Assembly: GCF_001612725.1 (NCBI RefSeq)
Contig: NZ_BDAZ01000035.1
Location: 62,001-126,000 of the forward strand
Origin: Nocardia anaemiae NBRC 100462
GTDB taxonomy: Bacteria > Actinomycetota > Actinomycetes > Mycobacteriales > Mycobacteriaceae
Direction of reading: 5' to 3'
DNA length: 64,000 nucleotides
Below, one piece after another: positions 32,648 through 42,119 of this stretch (positions within the stretch are counted from its first letter, which is position 1; each line of letters begins with the position of its first letter). The position numbers were made by a program, and so were the translations under genes. Under the pieces are notes generated by a model. The model did not search any database. It had not been told where the DNA came from and was given only the letters and a program-made list of their open reading frames with translations.

Positions 32648-34546
32648 TCAGCGTGCGTCGAGCCAGCCCGAGATGCGGCGCGCGATATCGGAGGCGGTCA
32701 GACCGAGCTCCTCGTGCACTTCATTCCGCGACGCATGGTCCAGGAAGTGTTGCGGCACACCGAGGTCGCGGGTAGGCACATCCAAGCCCGCACCGCGCAA
32801 CCGCGCGGAAACGGTGGACCCGATCCCGCCGTGCAGACCGCCGTCTTCCAAAGTCACCACGAGACGGTAATTTTCGGCGAGTTTGACGACGGTGTCGGAA
32901 ACCGGCAGCACCCAACGCGGATCGATGACGGTGGCCGAAATTCCTTCCGGTGCCAGCAGATCCGCGATCGCGACGGCGGTCGAGGCGAAGGGGCCGACCG
33001 CGACCAGCAGCACATCACCGCGCTGGGCTCGGGCAGAACCGCCCTCGCGCTCGGGCAGCCGCAGCACATCGACCCCGTCGAGCCGCTCGACGGCCGAAAT
33101 ATCCTCGGCCACACTTCCCTTCGGGAAGCGAATGGCGGTCGGGCCGTCGCTCACCGCGAGCGCCTCGGCCAACTCCTCACGCAATGTCGCCGCATCACGC
33201 GGGGCCGCGACGCGCATGCCGGGAATGATGCCGAGCAACGACAGATCCCACATGCCATTGTGCGAGGCGCCGTCCGGGCCGGTGATTCCGGCGCGATCGA
33301 GCACCACCGTCACCGGCTGCTTCAGCAGCGCGACATCCATCAGCAATTGGTCGAAGGCACGGTTGAGGAATGTCGAGTAGATCGCCACCACCGGATGCAT
33401 GCCGCCGAGGGCCAGTCCGGCGGCCGAGGCCATCGCATGCTGTTCGGCGATGCCGACATCGAACATCCGATCCGGGAACCGCTCCCCGAATGCCGCCAGG
33501 CCGGTCGGTCCGGGCATGGCCGCGGTGATCGCGACGATATCGTCGCGCTTCTCCGCCTGCGCGATCAGCTCCTGGGAGAACACCGAGGTCCAACCGAGCG
33601 CCTTCGGGCCACCGAGCGGGCGTCCGGTCAGCGGATCGATCGGATCGCAAGCGTGCATCTGGTCCGCGACATGGTTCTCGGCGTGCGAGTAGCCGCGCCC
33701 CTTCTGCGTCACCACATGCACGACCACCGGCCCGCCGAAATCCTTCGCGCGACGCAACGCCGCCTCCAGCGCGACGGTGTCGTGACCGTCCACCGGCCCG
33801 ACGTACTTCAACCCGAGATCGCTGAACAGCTCCTGCGGGCTCACCGCATCCTTGATCCCGGCCTTCACCGCATGCACCATCGAGTACGCGGATTCACCGA
33901 CGCGCGGAATGCTCTTGAGGATCCGCTTACCCGCGTCCAGCGCATGCTCGTAGGCGGGCTGGGTGCGCAGCGCGGTCAACCGGTCGGCGAGGCCGCCGAT
34001 GGTCGGCGCATAGGAGCGGCCGTTGTCGTTGACCACCACGACGACGGGCCGGTCCGGTGCGGCGGCGATATTGTTCAGCGCCTCCCAGCACATGCCACCG
34101 GTGAGCGCGCCGTCGCCGACGACCGCGACCACGTGCCGGTTCTGCCCGGTCAGCGCGAATGCCTTGGCGAGACCGTCGGCATAGGACAGCGAGGCCGAGG
34201 CGTGCGAGGACTCGACCCAGTCGTGGGCGCTCTCGGATCGGCTCGGGTAGCCGGACAACCCACCCTGCTTGCGGAGTGTGTCGAACTGATCCTTGCGACC
34301 GGTGAGGATCTTGTGCACATAGGCCTGATGCCCGGTGTCGAAGATCAACGGATCGGCTGGCGAGTCGAAGATCCGGTGTAGTGCGATGGTGAGCTCCACC
34401 ACGCCGAGATTGGGGCCGAGGTGCCCGCCGGTGACGGCGACCTTCTGCACCAGGAACTCGCGAATCTCCTCCGCCAGTTCACCCAATTCGGCGACGGTAA
34501 GCCGTCGCAGGTCTTCGGGCGTATCGACCCGGGAAAGCACTCCCAC
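32648..34546 (-). CDS. dxs: 1-deoxy-D-xylulose-5-phosphate synthase Dxs
   Basis: A 632-residue thiamine-diphosphate enzyme that condenses pyruvate with glyceraldehyde 3-phosphate, the first step of the MEP isoprenoid pathway. [18 protein letters not shown] and [16 protein letters not shown] mark the N-terminal domain; [18 protein letters not shown] is the ThDP/Mg motif; [17 protein letters not shown] and [19 protein letters not shown] lie in the pyrimidine domain; DPRWVLPV marks the C-terminal domain. Length is normal. The GTG start has GGGAGCGAG upstream. Isoprenoid output is needed for the decaprenyl-phosphate carriers used by AftC. Confidence 0.97.
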   Translation of the reverse strand: MGVLSRVDTPEDLRRLTVAELGELAEEIREFLVQKVAVTGGHLGPNLGVVELTIALHRIFDSPADPLIFDTGHQAYVHKILTGRKDQFDTLRKQGGLSGYPSRSESAHDWVESSHASASLSYADGLAKAFALTGQNRHVVAVVGDGALTGGMCWEALNNIAAAPDRPVVVVVNDNGRSYAPTIGGLADRLTALRTQPAYEHALDAGKRILKSIPRVGESAYSMVHAVKAGIKDAVSPQELFSDLGLKYVGPVDGHDTVALEAALRRAKDFGGPVVVHVVTQKGRGYSHAENHVADQMHACDPIDPLTGRPLGGPKALGWTSVFSQELIAQAEKRDDIVAITAAMPGPTGLAAFGERFPDRMFDVGIAEQHAMASAAGLALGGMHPVVAIYSTFLNRAFDQLLMDVALLKQPVTVVLDRAGITGPDGASHNGMWDLSLLGIIPGMRVAAPRDAATLREELAEALAVSDGPTAIRFPKGSVAEDISAVERLDGVDVLRLPEREGGSARAQRGDVLLVAVGPFASTAVAIADLLAPEGISATVIDPRWVLPVSDTVVKLAENYRLVVTLEDGGLHGGIGSTVSARLRGAGLDVPTRDLGVPQHFLDHASRNEVHEELGLTASDIARRISGWLDAR

Positions 34547-34792
34547 CTGAACTCGCTCCCTCCGGATAGCGCATCTGATCCGATCAGTCTACGGAGCCGC
34601 GCCAGTGGCTCCGCACGACAATGCCCCGCCACCAGCCGACTTCGCGTGGAAGTGTGAGCCTCCACACGAATCGCCAGCCCATCCGAAGACACGCTCGGGC
34701 GGACGAGTTCGCCGGTCAACCTGACGTTACCCAGCTTAGAGTGGACCGGTGGCCCTGCCCGAGCAAGGTTCCGCAGACGGTCGACGCGCGGC

Positions 34793-35070
34793 GTGGTGGC
34801 AGGCATCGTCACCGATGTCCACCACTCGTGCCGCGCCGACAATTCCGGAGAACTCGCCGACTACATCCCCGAACTGGCTGCGGTACAACCGGATTCGTTC
34901 GGACTGTGCCAGGCCACCGCGGACGGACGGGTCCACGGTACCGGCGACGTCACCACCGAGTTCACCATCCAGTGGATCGCCAAACCCTGCACGGAGTGTG
35001 TTGTTCCGTGACCGGATGGATTGCTCCGGCAGGAGTCGGCCCGCAACCGTGGTTTCGATGGCGGCGGTGC
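34793..35070 (+). pseudogene. Glutaminase relic (N-terminal part only, frame broken)
   Basis: A 72-codon frame (34793-35011) reads like the N-terminal part of a serine-dependent glutaminase: GELADYIPELAAVQPDSFGL, then ATADGRVHGTGDVTTEFTIQ, matching the family's GKVADYIPELAKVDPDxFGI and FSIQSISK. At the catalytic SxxK motif the sequence is QWIAKPC, so the serine is replaced by tryptophan. The frame then stops; a possible continuation (GVGPQPWF, like VGVEPSGDPF) is in another frame. About 230 residues of a normal glutaminase are missing. It lies between dxs and the SIMPL-domain gene, is probably untranslated, and is best read as a decayed gene. Confidence 0.6.
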
Positions 35071-35181
35071 GCGCGATCGCCGCGCGCGGCGGTGACTGTC
35101 GACCGGTTTTGCCCGCGTCGACGGGGACATTTCCGAAGCATCGACCGTTGCATCCGCAACCGAGGAAGTCAGGAGAGCGTC

Positions 35182-35865
35182 GTGAGCAAGAAGAAGTCCG
35201 ACCACACCGCTGGCACGGTCACCACCTTCGGGTCCGGCAGCGCCCGCGCCACCCCGGACCTGATGCGCGTCACCATCTCTATCGAAACCCGGGCCAGCAA
35301 GGTCGCGCTCGCCTACGGCCAGGCCGGTGAACGCGTCGCGGCCGTCACCGATTCGCTGCGCTCCGATGGCGTTCCCGGCACCGATGTCGCCACCAGCGGA
35401 CTGTCGGTGCGCACCGAAACCGTCTGGCTCGAAGGCGGCGGCTCCAAGATCACCGGTTACGTCGCGACCACCGACCTCACCGTCGTGTTGCGCGATATCG
35501 GCGAAACGGCCGATCCGGGCCCCGCCACGATCATCGCCAACTGTGTCGACGCCGGTGGTGACGATGTCCGCCTCGGCGGGCTCAATCTCGGTTTCGCCGA
35601 CCAGGAGAGCCTGCTCATCCGCGCCCGGGATGCCGCATGGGACAACGCGCGCGCCAAGGCCGAGCAGTATGCGGGCCGTGCCCGGCGCACCCTCGGATCG
35701 GTTCTCGAAATCACCGAGAATGCCGTGTCCGTCCCGCCTGCCACGCCCCGGCTGATGGCCATGTCGGCCCCGATGAACGAGTCGTACGGCGGCGCTCCGG
35801 TTCCGGTCGAACTCGGCGAATCCGAAATCTCGGCGACCATCCGCGCGACCTGGCAGCTCGACTGA
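35182..35865 (+). CDS. SIMPL domain (DUF541) protein
   Basis: A 227-residue SIMPL-domain protein. Family features are TFGSGSARATPDLMRVTISIETRA, the SGLSVRTETVW segment, GYVATTDLTVVLRD and DNARAKAEQYAGRARRTLGSVLEITE. The domain is found in outer-surface proteins and in signalling-related proteins; its activity is not known. Unusually there is no signal peptide: the protein begins MSKKKSDHTAGT, so it is probably cytoplasmic. GTG 35182 has AGGAG six bases upstream. The frame is open to 34621, but that part overlaps the glutaminase relic in another frame and was excluded. Confidence 0.85.
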   Translation: MSKKKSDHTAGTVTTFGSGSARATPDLMRVTISIETRASKVALAYGQAGERVAAVTDSLRSDGVPGTDVATSGLSVRTETVWLEGGGSKITGYVATTDLTVVLRDIGETADPGPATIIANCVDAGGDDVRLGGLNLGFADQESLLIRARDAAWDNARAKAEQYAGRARRTLGSVLEITENAVSVPPATPRLMAMSAPMNESYGGAPVPVELGESEISATIRATWQLD

Positions 35866-35870
35866 TCACA

Positions 35871-35898
35871 TCTGACCTAACGCTTGCTTGGGTATAGT
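35871..35898 (+). promoter_or_regulatory. Promoter of enoyl-CoA hydratase gene
   Basis: TATAGT at 35893-35898 is a good -10 box, with TCTGAC at 35871-35876 as a partial -35 element 16 bases upstream. Transcription would start near 35905 and leave a short leader carrying the AGGAG site before ATG 35932. Confidence 0.45.
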
Positions 35899-35931
35899 GA
35901 GGGCCTCATCGCGTCTGATCAGGAGTCCCGC

Positions 35932-36735
35932 ATGTCGTTTGTGCTCATCGAGAAACCGCGGCCGCAGGTCGCGCTGGTCACGCTCAATCGGCCGGAACGA
36001 ATGAACGCGATGGCCTTCGACGTGATGATCCCGCTACGCGAAGCCCTCGAAACGGTCAGTGCCGACAACGAGGTGCGGGTCGTGGTGCTCACCGGTGCGG
36101 GCGAGGGCTTCTGCTCCGGGGCGGATCTGCAGAACGCGGGCCGGATTCCCAATACCGATGGCCTGACCAAGACCAGCGTCGCGCGGCGCTCGATGGATCT
36201 GCTCAACGATGTGATGATCACGCTGCGGCGGATGAACCAACCGGTCATCGGCGCGATCAACGGTGCGGCGATCGGCGGCGGGTTCTGCCTCAGCGTCGCC
36301 ACCGATATCCGAATCGCGGGCGAGGACGCCTACTTTCGCGCGGCGGGCATCAATAACGGCCTCACCTCAGCGGAATTGGGCATCAGCTATCTGCTGCCAC
36401 GCGCCATCGGCGCATCCCGCGCCTTCGAAATCATGCTGTCCGGGCGCGATGTCGACGCGGTCGAGGCCGAACGCATCGGCCTCGTATCGCGCGTCGTGCC
36501 CACCGCCAAACTTCTCGACACCTGCTACGACCTGGCCGAACGGATCATCAGCTTCAGCCGTGTCGGCACCGAACTCACCAAACGTATGCTGTGGAGCGGT
36601 ATGGAGGCGGGCGGTTTCGAATCCCATATGCAGCACGAGGGCATGTCCCAGCTCTACGTCCGTCTCACCACCGAGAATTTCGACGAGGCCATCCGGGCGC
36701 GACGCGACCGTCGGCCACCGGTGTACGAAGACTGA
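35932..36735 (+). CDS. Enoyl-CoA hydratase/isomerase family protein
   Basis: A 267-residue crotonase-fold protein. VALVTLNRPERMNAMAFD and VVLTGAGEGFCSGADLQ provide the first oxyanion-hole strand, and GAINGAAIGGGFCLSVATDIRIA the second; the position usually held by the first catalytic glutamate is not obvious, and SAELGISYLLPRAIG holds the second glutamate. It may be a hydratase or an isomerase on an acyl-CoA. The protein resembles the EchA15 group that sits in this neighbourhood in M. tuberculosis (Rv2679), although its exact position differs. ATG 35932 with AGGAG was chosen over 35884. Confidence 0.88.
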   Translation: MSFVLIEKPRPQVALVTLNRPERMNAMAFDVMIPLREALETVSADNEVRVVVLTGAGEGFCSGADLQNAGRIPNTDGLTKTSVARRSMDLLNDVMITLRRMNQPVIGAINGAAIGGGFCLSVATDIRIAGEDAYFRAAGINNGLTSAELGISYLLPRAIGASRAFEIMLSGRDVDAVEAERIGLVSRVVPTAKLLDTCYDLAERIISFSRVGTELTKRMLWSGMEAGGFESHMQHEGMSQLYVRLTTENFDEAIRARRDRRPPVYED

Positions 36736-36741
36736 CCTTCA

Positions 36742-37038
36742 CTAGCGCGGGTCGAGGCCCTTGACCAGCAGCGTCACCGTATCCGCGCCCGCATGGCGGT
36801 CCTTCGAGATCTCCTGGTACTCAGGGGAATCCGCCCACTCGCGAAACGATGGCTCGTCCGGGAACGACATCAACACGACCTTCTCCCGATCCGAATCGCC
36901 CTCGATCACCCGCGGGGATTCATCGGAGGCCAGCAGCGTGCCGGAGTAGCGGGTGAACACCTCGAGGAAGCGCGCACGGTAGCGATCGTAGGCGGTGCGA
37001 TCGGTGAACTTCAGCTGCGCGACGACATACACGGTCAT
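36742..37038 (-). CDS. DUF1330 domain protein
   Basis: A 98-residue ferredoxin-like dimeric protein of the DUF1330 family: MTVYVVAQLKFTDRTAYDRYRARF at the N terminus, VIEGDSDREKVVLMSFPDEPSFREWADSPEYQ in the middle. Members are small oxidation- or monooxygenase-like proteins of unproved function. It converges on the enoyl-CoA hydratase gene with a six-base gap. Confidence 0.88.
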   Translation of the reverse strand: MTVYVVAQLKFTDRTAYDRYRARFLEVFTRYSGTLLASDESPRVIEGDSDREKVVLMSFPDEPSFREWADSPEYQEISKDRHAGADTVTLLVKGLDPR

Positions 37039-37115
37039 GGTGTGACTCTAAGCCGCGCTGTCACATCGGCGATCGAGGAAACCGGACAGGCGGGTGTCCT
37101 GCGCACGGCACGCGC

Positions 37116-38513
37116 TCAACGCTCGAGGAGGGCGAGGCATTCGACGTGGTGGGTGGCGGGGAAAGCGTCGAAGGCGCGGAGATCAGCGAGATGGTAGCCC
37201 GCCGACCGGTATAGGCCGAGGTCGCGGGCGAAAGACGCTGGATCGCAACCGATGTGGACAATGCGGGACGGGCCGCTGGTGGTCACAGCGGTGACGACCT
37301 CCTTGCCCGCGCCCGCGCGGGGCGGATCCAGGACGACCACATCCGGAGCGGCACCGCTCGCGTGTTCGGCCAACCAGTGTTCGACGCGCTGAGCGCGCAG
37401 ATCCAGCCAGGGCAGATCACGCAGCGCGGCATTGCCGTCGGCGACCGCGGACCGCGTCGATTCCACCGCGAGCACCGAACCGGTCTGACCGACCTGTCCG
37501 GCCAATCGGGCCGCGAAAACCCCCACGCCGCTGTACAGATCCCACGCCCGCTCCCCGTGACGGAGCCCGGCCCATTCGGCGACCAGATCCGAATAACATT
37601 GCGCCGCACCACGATGCGCCTGCCAGAACCCGGTCGCCGCCAGCTCCCACCGCCGCCCGGCCACATATTCGACCGTCCGACCGCTACCGCCCATCACCCA
37701 CTCGTCGCGAGCCGCGTGCGTCGCCGCTCGGCGTGCCGCCGCCCGACGCCGATCACCCTCGCCCCCTACCGATCGGGACCGCTCGCCACCGGGGCCCCGC
37801 TCGGCGGTGCGACGCTTCCCTGCGCGCCGGTCCGTCTCCCGCTTGCCGCGCCGATCCGCACCGCGCGTCGAAGGGCGTTCAGACTCTGCACGTCCCGCCG
37901 CGGCCGACGGGGCCAACTCGACAATGTGCCGCGTCCCATCACCGTCCACCACGACGACCAGATCCGCACCGGGCGTCCACAATCGGTCCGCGATGTCGTC
38001 CATCGCACCCGGAACCGGTTGGGGGCAGCGCAGATCGGTGATCACCTCGGTGCTGCGATACCCGTGCACACCGGCTCGGCCCGCAGCGTCCACGGCAAGC
38101 CGGACGCGGGTGCGCCAGCCGCCGGTGGCATCGGCCGGATATCCGGCGATCGGCTCCACGGTGATCTCGCGTTCGATTCCGGCGATGCGACGCAACTGTT
38201 CCGCGACCACCGCCGCCTTCAGCGACCGCTGCGCGGCGGGCGTAGCGAAGGAGAAATCGCAGCAGCCCGCACCGCCCGGACCAGAAACCGGACACGTGGC
38301 GGGGATGCGATCGGCAGATGCCTCCAGAATCTCGATCGCGTCGGCCCGGCAGAACGAACCCCCGCGATCCTCGGTGACCCGCACCCGAACCAGTTCATCG
38401 GGCAGCCCGTGTCGCACGAAGACCACCCGGCCCTCGTGCCGCGCGACGCAGAATCCGCCGTGCCCGGGTGGTCCGAGCCGGACTTCGAAGGTGTTCGAGC
38501 GCCAGTCGGTCAC
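37116..38513 (-). CDS. TRAM-domain class I SAM RNA methyltransferase (TrmA/RumA-like)
   Basis: A 465-residue uracil-5-methyltransferase-like enzyme. Residues about 1-65 are a TRAM RNA-binding domain, Cys74/84/85 with Cys163 form the probable Fe-S site (CPVSGPGGAGCC), WDLYSGVGVFAARLA binds S-adenosylmethionine, VVLDPPRAGAGKEVV is the DPPR motif, and HIGCDPASFARDL holds the catalytic cysteine. Residues about 203-270 are an unusual, highly basic insert rich in Arg, Gly and Ala. The target, 5-methyluridine in tRNA or rRNA, is by family. GTG 38513 overlaps the permease stop by four bases (GTGA), so translation is coupled. Confidence 0.88.
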   Translation of the reverse strand: MTDWRSNTFEVRLGPPGHGGFCVARHEGRVVFVRHGLPDELVRVRVTEDRGGSFCRADAIEILEASADRIPATCPVSGPGGAGCCDFSFATPAAQRSLKAAVVAEQLRRIAGIEREITVEPIAGYPADATGGWRTRVRLAVDAAGRAGVHGYRSTEVITDLRCPQPVPGAMDDIADRLWTPGADLVVVVDGDGTRHIVELAPSAAAGRAESERPSTRGADRRGKRETDRRAGKRRTAERGPGGERSRSVGGEGDRRRAAARRAATHAARDEWVMGGSGRTVEYVAGRRWELAATGFWQAHRGAAQCYSDLVAEWAGLRHGERAWDLYSGVGVFAARLAGQVGQTGSVLAVESTRSAVADGNAALRDLPWLDLRAQRVEHWLAEHASGAAPDVVVLDPPRAGAGKEVVTAVTTSGPSRIVHIGCDPASFARDLGLYRSAGYHLADLRAFDAFPATHHVECLALLER

Positions 38514-40510
38514 CCTTGGTCCTCGTACCCGCGCCGCACCGCACCCGGCGCATTGACCACGCCCGCCTGCCTGGCCTTTGCCGACGACGTCAACTGCCAC
38601 GGCACACTCGTCACCATGACACCCGGCTCGAACAGCAATCTGCCCTTGAGCCGCAACGCGCTCTGGTTGTGCAGAATCTGCTCCCACCAGTGTCCGACAA
38701 CGTATTCCGGAATGAATACGGTCACCACATCGCGCGGCGAATCCCGACGCACCCGCTTGACGTAATCCAATACCGGCTTGGTGATTTCGCGATACGGCGA
38801 TTCGATCACCTTGAGCGGCACCGAGATATCGCTGCGCTCCCACTCGCGCACCAGTGCCCTGGTGTCGGCCTCGTCGACGTTCACCGTCACCGCCTCCAAG
38901 GTATCGGGGCGCGTGGCGCGCGCGTAGGCCAGTGCCCGACGTGTCGGCAGATGCAGTTTGGATACCAACACGATCGAATGCGACCGACTCGGCAGCACGC
39001 CGTCCCACTCGTGCTCATCGAGTTCGCGGGAAACCGAATCGTAGTGGCGCCGAATGAGTTTCATCACAACGAAGATCGACACCATGGTGCAGATCGCGAT
39101 CCAGGCACCGGCGAAGAACTTGGTGATCAGCACGATGACCAGCACCGTCCCGGTGGCGCTGAGCCCGATCGCGTTGATCACCCGAGAACGCATCATCCGC
39201 GCCCGCTGCGACGGATCGGTTTCGGTGCGCAACAGCCGGGTCCAGTGCCGCAGCATGCCGGTCTGGCTGAGCACGAACGAGACGAAGACTCCGACGATGT
39301 AGAGCTGGATGAGCTTGGTCACCTCGGCGCCGAACACGACGACGAAGGCGACGGCCGCACCCGAGAGGAACAGAATGCCGTTGCTGAACGCCAATCGGTC
39401 ACCGCGGGTGTGCAACTGCCGCGGCAGGTAACGGTCCTGCGCCAGAATCGAACCCAGCACCGGGAAGCCATTGAACGCGGTATTCGCGGCGAGCACCAGG
39501 ATCAGCGCGGTCACCGTGGTGATGAAGTAGAAGCCGATCGGGAATCCGTGGAATACGGTCTCGGCGAGCTGTGCGATCAGCGTCTTCTGGTGATAGTCCG
39601 CGGGTGCGCCGATCAATTCGGATTCGTTGTGCGCGTAGACGATCCCGATCTTCTGAGCCAGGATGATGATGCCCATGAGCAGTGCGATCGCGATGGTGCC
39701 GAGCATCAGCAGGGTAGTCGCGGCATTGCGCGACTTGGGTTTCCGGAATGCGGGCACGCCATTGCTGATCGCCTCGACACCGGTCAGTGCGGCACAGCCG
39801 GAGGAGAACGCCCGCGCGATCAGGAAGGTGAACGCGAGTCCATATAGGTGCTCCTCCTCGGCATTGAGCTGAAAGCCCGCCGATTCGGCGCGCAGGTCGT
39901 CGCCGAGTACGAAGATGCGGAACAGTCCCCACCCGAGCATCGCGAACATCCCCAGGATGAAGGCGTAGGTCGGAATCGCAAAGGCGACACCGGATTCCCG
40001 GATACCGCGCAGATTGATCGATGTCAGCACAACGATGGCGACCACCGCGAACAACACCTTGTGCGTGGCGACGAACGGAATCGCCGAACCGATATTCGAC
40101 GCCGCCGAGGAGATCGATACCGCGACCGTGAGCACGTAGTCCACCAGCAGCGCACTGCCGACGGTGAGCCCGGCATTGGGCCCGAGATTCGTGGTGGCGA
40201 CCTCGTAGTCACCACCGCCGGAAGGGTAGGCGTGCACATTCTGCCGATAGCTGGCCACGACCACCGCCATCACCAATGCGACGGCCAGACCCACCCAGGG
40301 GGCGTAGACGTAGGCCGAGATGCCCGCCACCGAAAGGACGAGGAAGATCTCCTCCGGTGCGTAGGCCACCGAGGACATCGCATCGGAGGCGAACACCGGA
40401 AGTGCGATTCGCTTCGGCAGCAGGGTATGGCCCAGCGCATCGCTACGGAAAGGCCTGCCCAGCAGCACGCGTTTTGCTGCCGTCGTCAACTTGGACACTG
40501 GAGCGAGCAT
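38510..40510 (-). CDS. APC-superfamily transporter, KimA-like potassium importer
   Basis: A 666-residue protein with about 12 membrane helices followed by a soluble C-terminal domain of about 170 residues. The membrane part has PKRIALPVFASDAMSSVAYAPEE, YPSGGGDYEVATTNLG, LLVDYVLTVAVSISSAASNI and FSSGCAALTGVEAISNGVPAF; the tail ends with ILHNQSALRLKGRLLFEPGVMV. These match Bacillus KimA (YdaO), a potassium importer inhibited by cyclic di-AMP, closely from memory, including the C-terminal USP-like domain. It lies divergent to two RCK-domain genes, supporting a potassium role. ATG 40510 has GGGGATCT upstream; longer frames were rejected by comparison with the family start. Confidence 0.85.
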   Translation of the reverse strand: MLAPVSKLTTAAKRVLLGRPFRSDALGHTLLPKRIALPVFASDAMSSVAYAPEEIFLVLSVAGISAYVYAPWVGLAVALVMAVVVASYRQNVHAYPSGGGDYEVATTNLGPNAGLTVGSALLVDYVLTVAVSISSAASNIGSAIPFVATHKVLFAVVAIVVLTSINLRGIRESGVAFAIPTYAFILGMFAMLGWGLFRIFVLGDDLRAESAGFQLNAEEEHLYGLAFTFLIARAFSSGCAALTGVEAISNGVPAFRKPKSRNAATTLLMLGTIAIALLMGIIILAQKIGIVYAHNESELIGAPADYHQKTLIAQLAETVFHGFPIGFYFITTVTALILVLAANTAFNGFPVLGSILAQDRYLPRQLHTRGDRLAFSNGILFLSGAAVAFVVVFGAEVTKLIQLYIVGVFVSFVLSQTGMLRHWTRLLRTETDPSQRARMMRSRVINAIGLSATGTVLVIVLITKFFAGAWIAICTMVSIFVVMKLIRRHYDSVSRELDEHEWDGVLPSRSHSIVLVSKLHLPTRRALAYARATRPDTLEAVTVNVDEADTRALVREWERSDISVPLKVIESPYREITKPVLDYVKRVRRDSPRDVVTVFIPEYVVGHWWEQILHNQSALRLKGRLLFEPGVMVTSVPWQLTSSAKARQAGVVNAPGAVRRGYEDQG

Positions 40511-40741
40511 AGATCCCCGCAGGGTGGAGCGCTCCCTCGGCCGGTTCGCGTCGTATGTTTGGTTGATAGGCGAAGGGGGAAGTTGGGCCATGGAAACATC
40601 TGGCGGGTACGGTTCGATGCCGGAGATAGCAAACCGGACGCCCTGCGGCGTGAGTTCACGGCCCGGACGAGGAAGCCTGCGTAACCACGCAGGGCCTGCG
40701 AGCGCCGCCAATTGAACACAGTTTCCAGGAACGAGGTTGCG

Positions 40742-41407
40742 GTGTACGTAGTGATCATGGGTTGCGGACGGGTCGGCTCATCGCTGGCACGCGCCCTGGT
40801 CCGGGTCGGCCATGAGGTCACCGTGATCGACCGGGACCACAGCGCCTTCCTGCGCCTCGGCGAGGACTTTCCTGGCGAGCGGGTGGTCGGCGTCGGCTTC
40901 GACCGGGATGTGCTGACCCGCGCGGGAATCGAGCGGGCCGATGCCTTCGCCGCGGTCTCCTCCGGCGACAACTCCAACATCATCTCCGCGCGGGTGGCCC
41001 GGGAAATGTTCGGCGTGCAGCGCGTGGTCGCGCGCATCTACGACGCCAAACGCGCCGCCGTCTACGAGCGCCTCGGCATTCCGACCATCGCCACCGTGCC
41101 GTGGACCACCGACCGCTTCCTCACCAACTTGATCGGCGACGGCGGCACCACCACCTGGCGCGATCCGACGGGCACCGTTGCGGTAGCCCAGTTGACGCTG
41201 CACGAGGAGTGGTACGGGCGCACCGTGCGCGATCTGGAACGCAATGTGGGCGCGAGGGTCGCCTTCATCATCCGGTTCGGTCAGGGCCTGCTCCCCGAGA
41301 GCAAGACCGTGGTCCAGGCCGACGACATCGTCTATGTCGCAGCCACCTCCGGCTCCGTCGGCGAGGCCGTCGCCTTGGCCGGTAAGCCCCCAGCAAGCGA
41401 GGACTGA
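40742..41407 (+). CDS. ceoB: TrkA-type RCK protein CeoB
   Basis: A 221-residue regulator of potassium channels/transporters. The RCK-N Rossmann fold binds NAD(H) or ATP (VIMGCGRVGSSLARALVRVGHEVTVIDRD), and an RCK-C domain occupies about 140-215 (VAQLTLHEEWYGRTVRDLERNVGARVAFIIR). It matches M. tuberculosis CeoB. Such proteins form rings on the cytoplasmic face of a membrane partner and gate it. GAGG lies five bases before the GTG start. The next RCK gene begins one base after its stop, and the KimA-like gene is divergent. Confidence 0.92.
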   Translation: MYVVIMGCGRVGSSLARALVRVGHEVTVIDRDHSAFLRLGEDFPGERVVGVGFDRDVLTRAGIERADAFAAVSSGDNSNIISARVAREMFGVQRVVARIYDAKRAAVYERLGIPTIATVPWTTDRFLTNLIGDGGTTTWRDPTGTVAVAQLTLHEEWYGRTVRDLERNVGARVAFIIRFGQGLLPESKTVVQADDIVYVAATSGSVGEAVALAGKPPASED

Positions 41408-41408
41408 A

Positions 41409-42080
41409 ATGAAAGTGGCGATCGCCGGAGCCGGCGCCGTCGGCCGATCGATAGCGAGAGAGCTATTGCGCGGCGGCCACCGGGTGATGTTGCTCGAGCG
41501 CCAACTCGACCACATCGACCCCGCCGCCATCCCGGACGCCGTCTGGGTCCATGCCGATGCGTGCGAACTCGCGCTGCTGGAGGACGCCGGTCTGCAGACC
41601 TACGAGGTGGTCATTGCCGCCACCGGCGACGATAAGGCGAATCTGGTGCACAGCCTGCTGGCCAAGACCGAATTCGGCGTGCGCCGGGTGGTGGCGCGGG
41701 TCAACGACCCACGCAATGAATGGCTCTTCGACGCGTCCTGGGGCGTCGATGTCGCGGTGTCGACGCCGCGGCTGCTGGCCTCACTGGTGGAAGAGGCGGT
41801 CTCGGTCGGCGATCTGGTCCGGTTGATGACGCTGCGGCAGGGACAGGCCAATCTGGTCGAGATTACCCTGCCCAGCGATACCGCCTTGGCGGGCAAGCCG
41901 GTCCGCACGCTCACCCTGCCGCGGGACGCCGCCCTGGTGACCATCCTGCGTGGCGGCCGGGTGATCGTGCCGCAGCCCGACGACCCCTTCGAGGGCGATG
42001 ACGAGCTGTTGTTCGTGACGTCCGTGGAGGCCGAGGAAGACCTGCGGGTGGCGCTGGCCACGCACGGCATCAAACCCTGA
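41409..42080 (+). CDS. ceoC: TrkA-type RCK protein CeoC
   Basis: A 223-residue second RCK protein: RCK-N with VAIAGAGAVGRSIARELLRGGHRVMLLER, then RCK-C (VEITLPSDTALAGKPVRTLTLPRDAALVTILR). It pairs with CeoB, probably as a mixed ring. Only one base separates the two genes, so they are co-translated. No TrkH/KtrB channel gene is visible in the window; the divergent KimA-like permease is the only membrane partner nearby. Confidence 0.92.
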   Translation: MKVAIAGAGAVGRSIARELLRGGHRVMLLERQLDHIDPAAIPDAVWVHADACELALLEDAGLQTYEVVIAATGDDKANLVHSLLAKTEFGVRRVVARVNDPRNEWLFDASWGVDVAVSTPRLLASLVEEAVSVGDLVRLMTLRQGQANLVEITLPSDTALAGKPVRTLTLPRDAALVTILRGGRVIVPQPDDPFEGDDELLFVTSVEAEEDLRVALATHGIKP

Positions 42081-42119
42081 CTCCCCGACAAGGCTGATGC
42101 GATCAGCGCCGGACCTGCC

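Noticed and set aside
34621-35181. Open frame continuous with the SIMPL gene
   Set aside because: It reads as Arg/Pro-rich noise, lies over the glutaminase relic in a different frame, and GTG 35182 has an ideal AGGAG.
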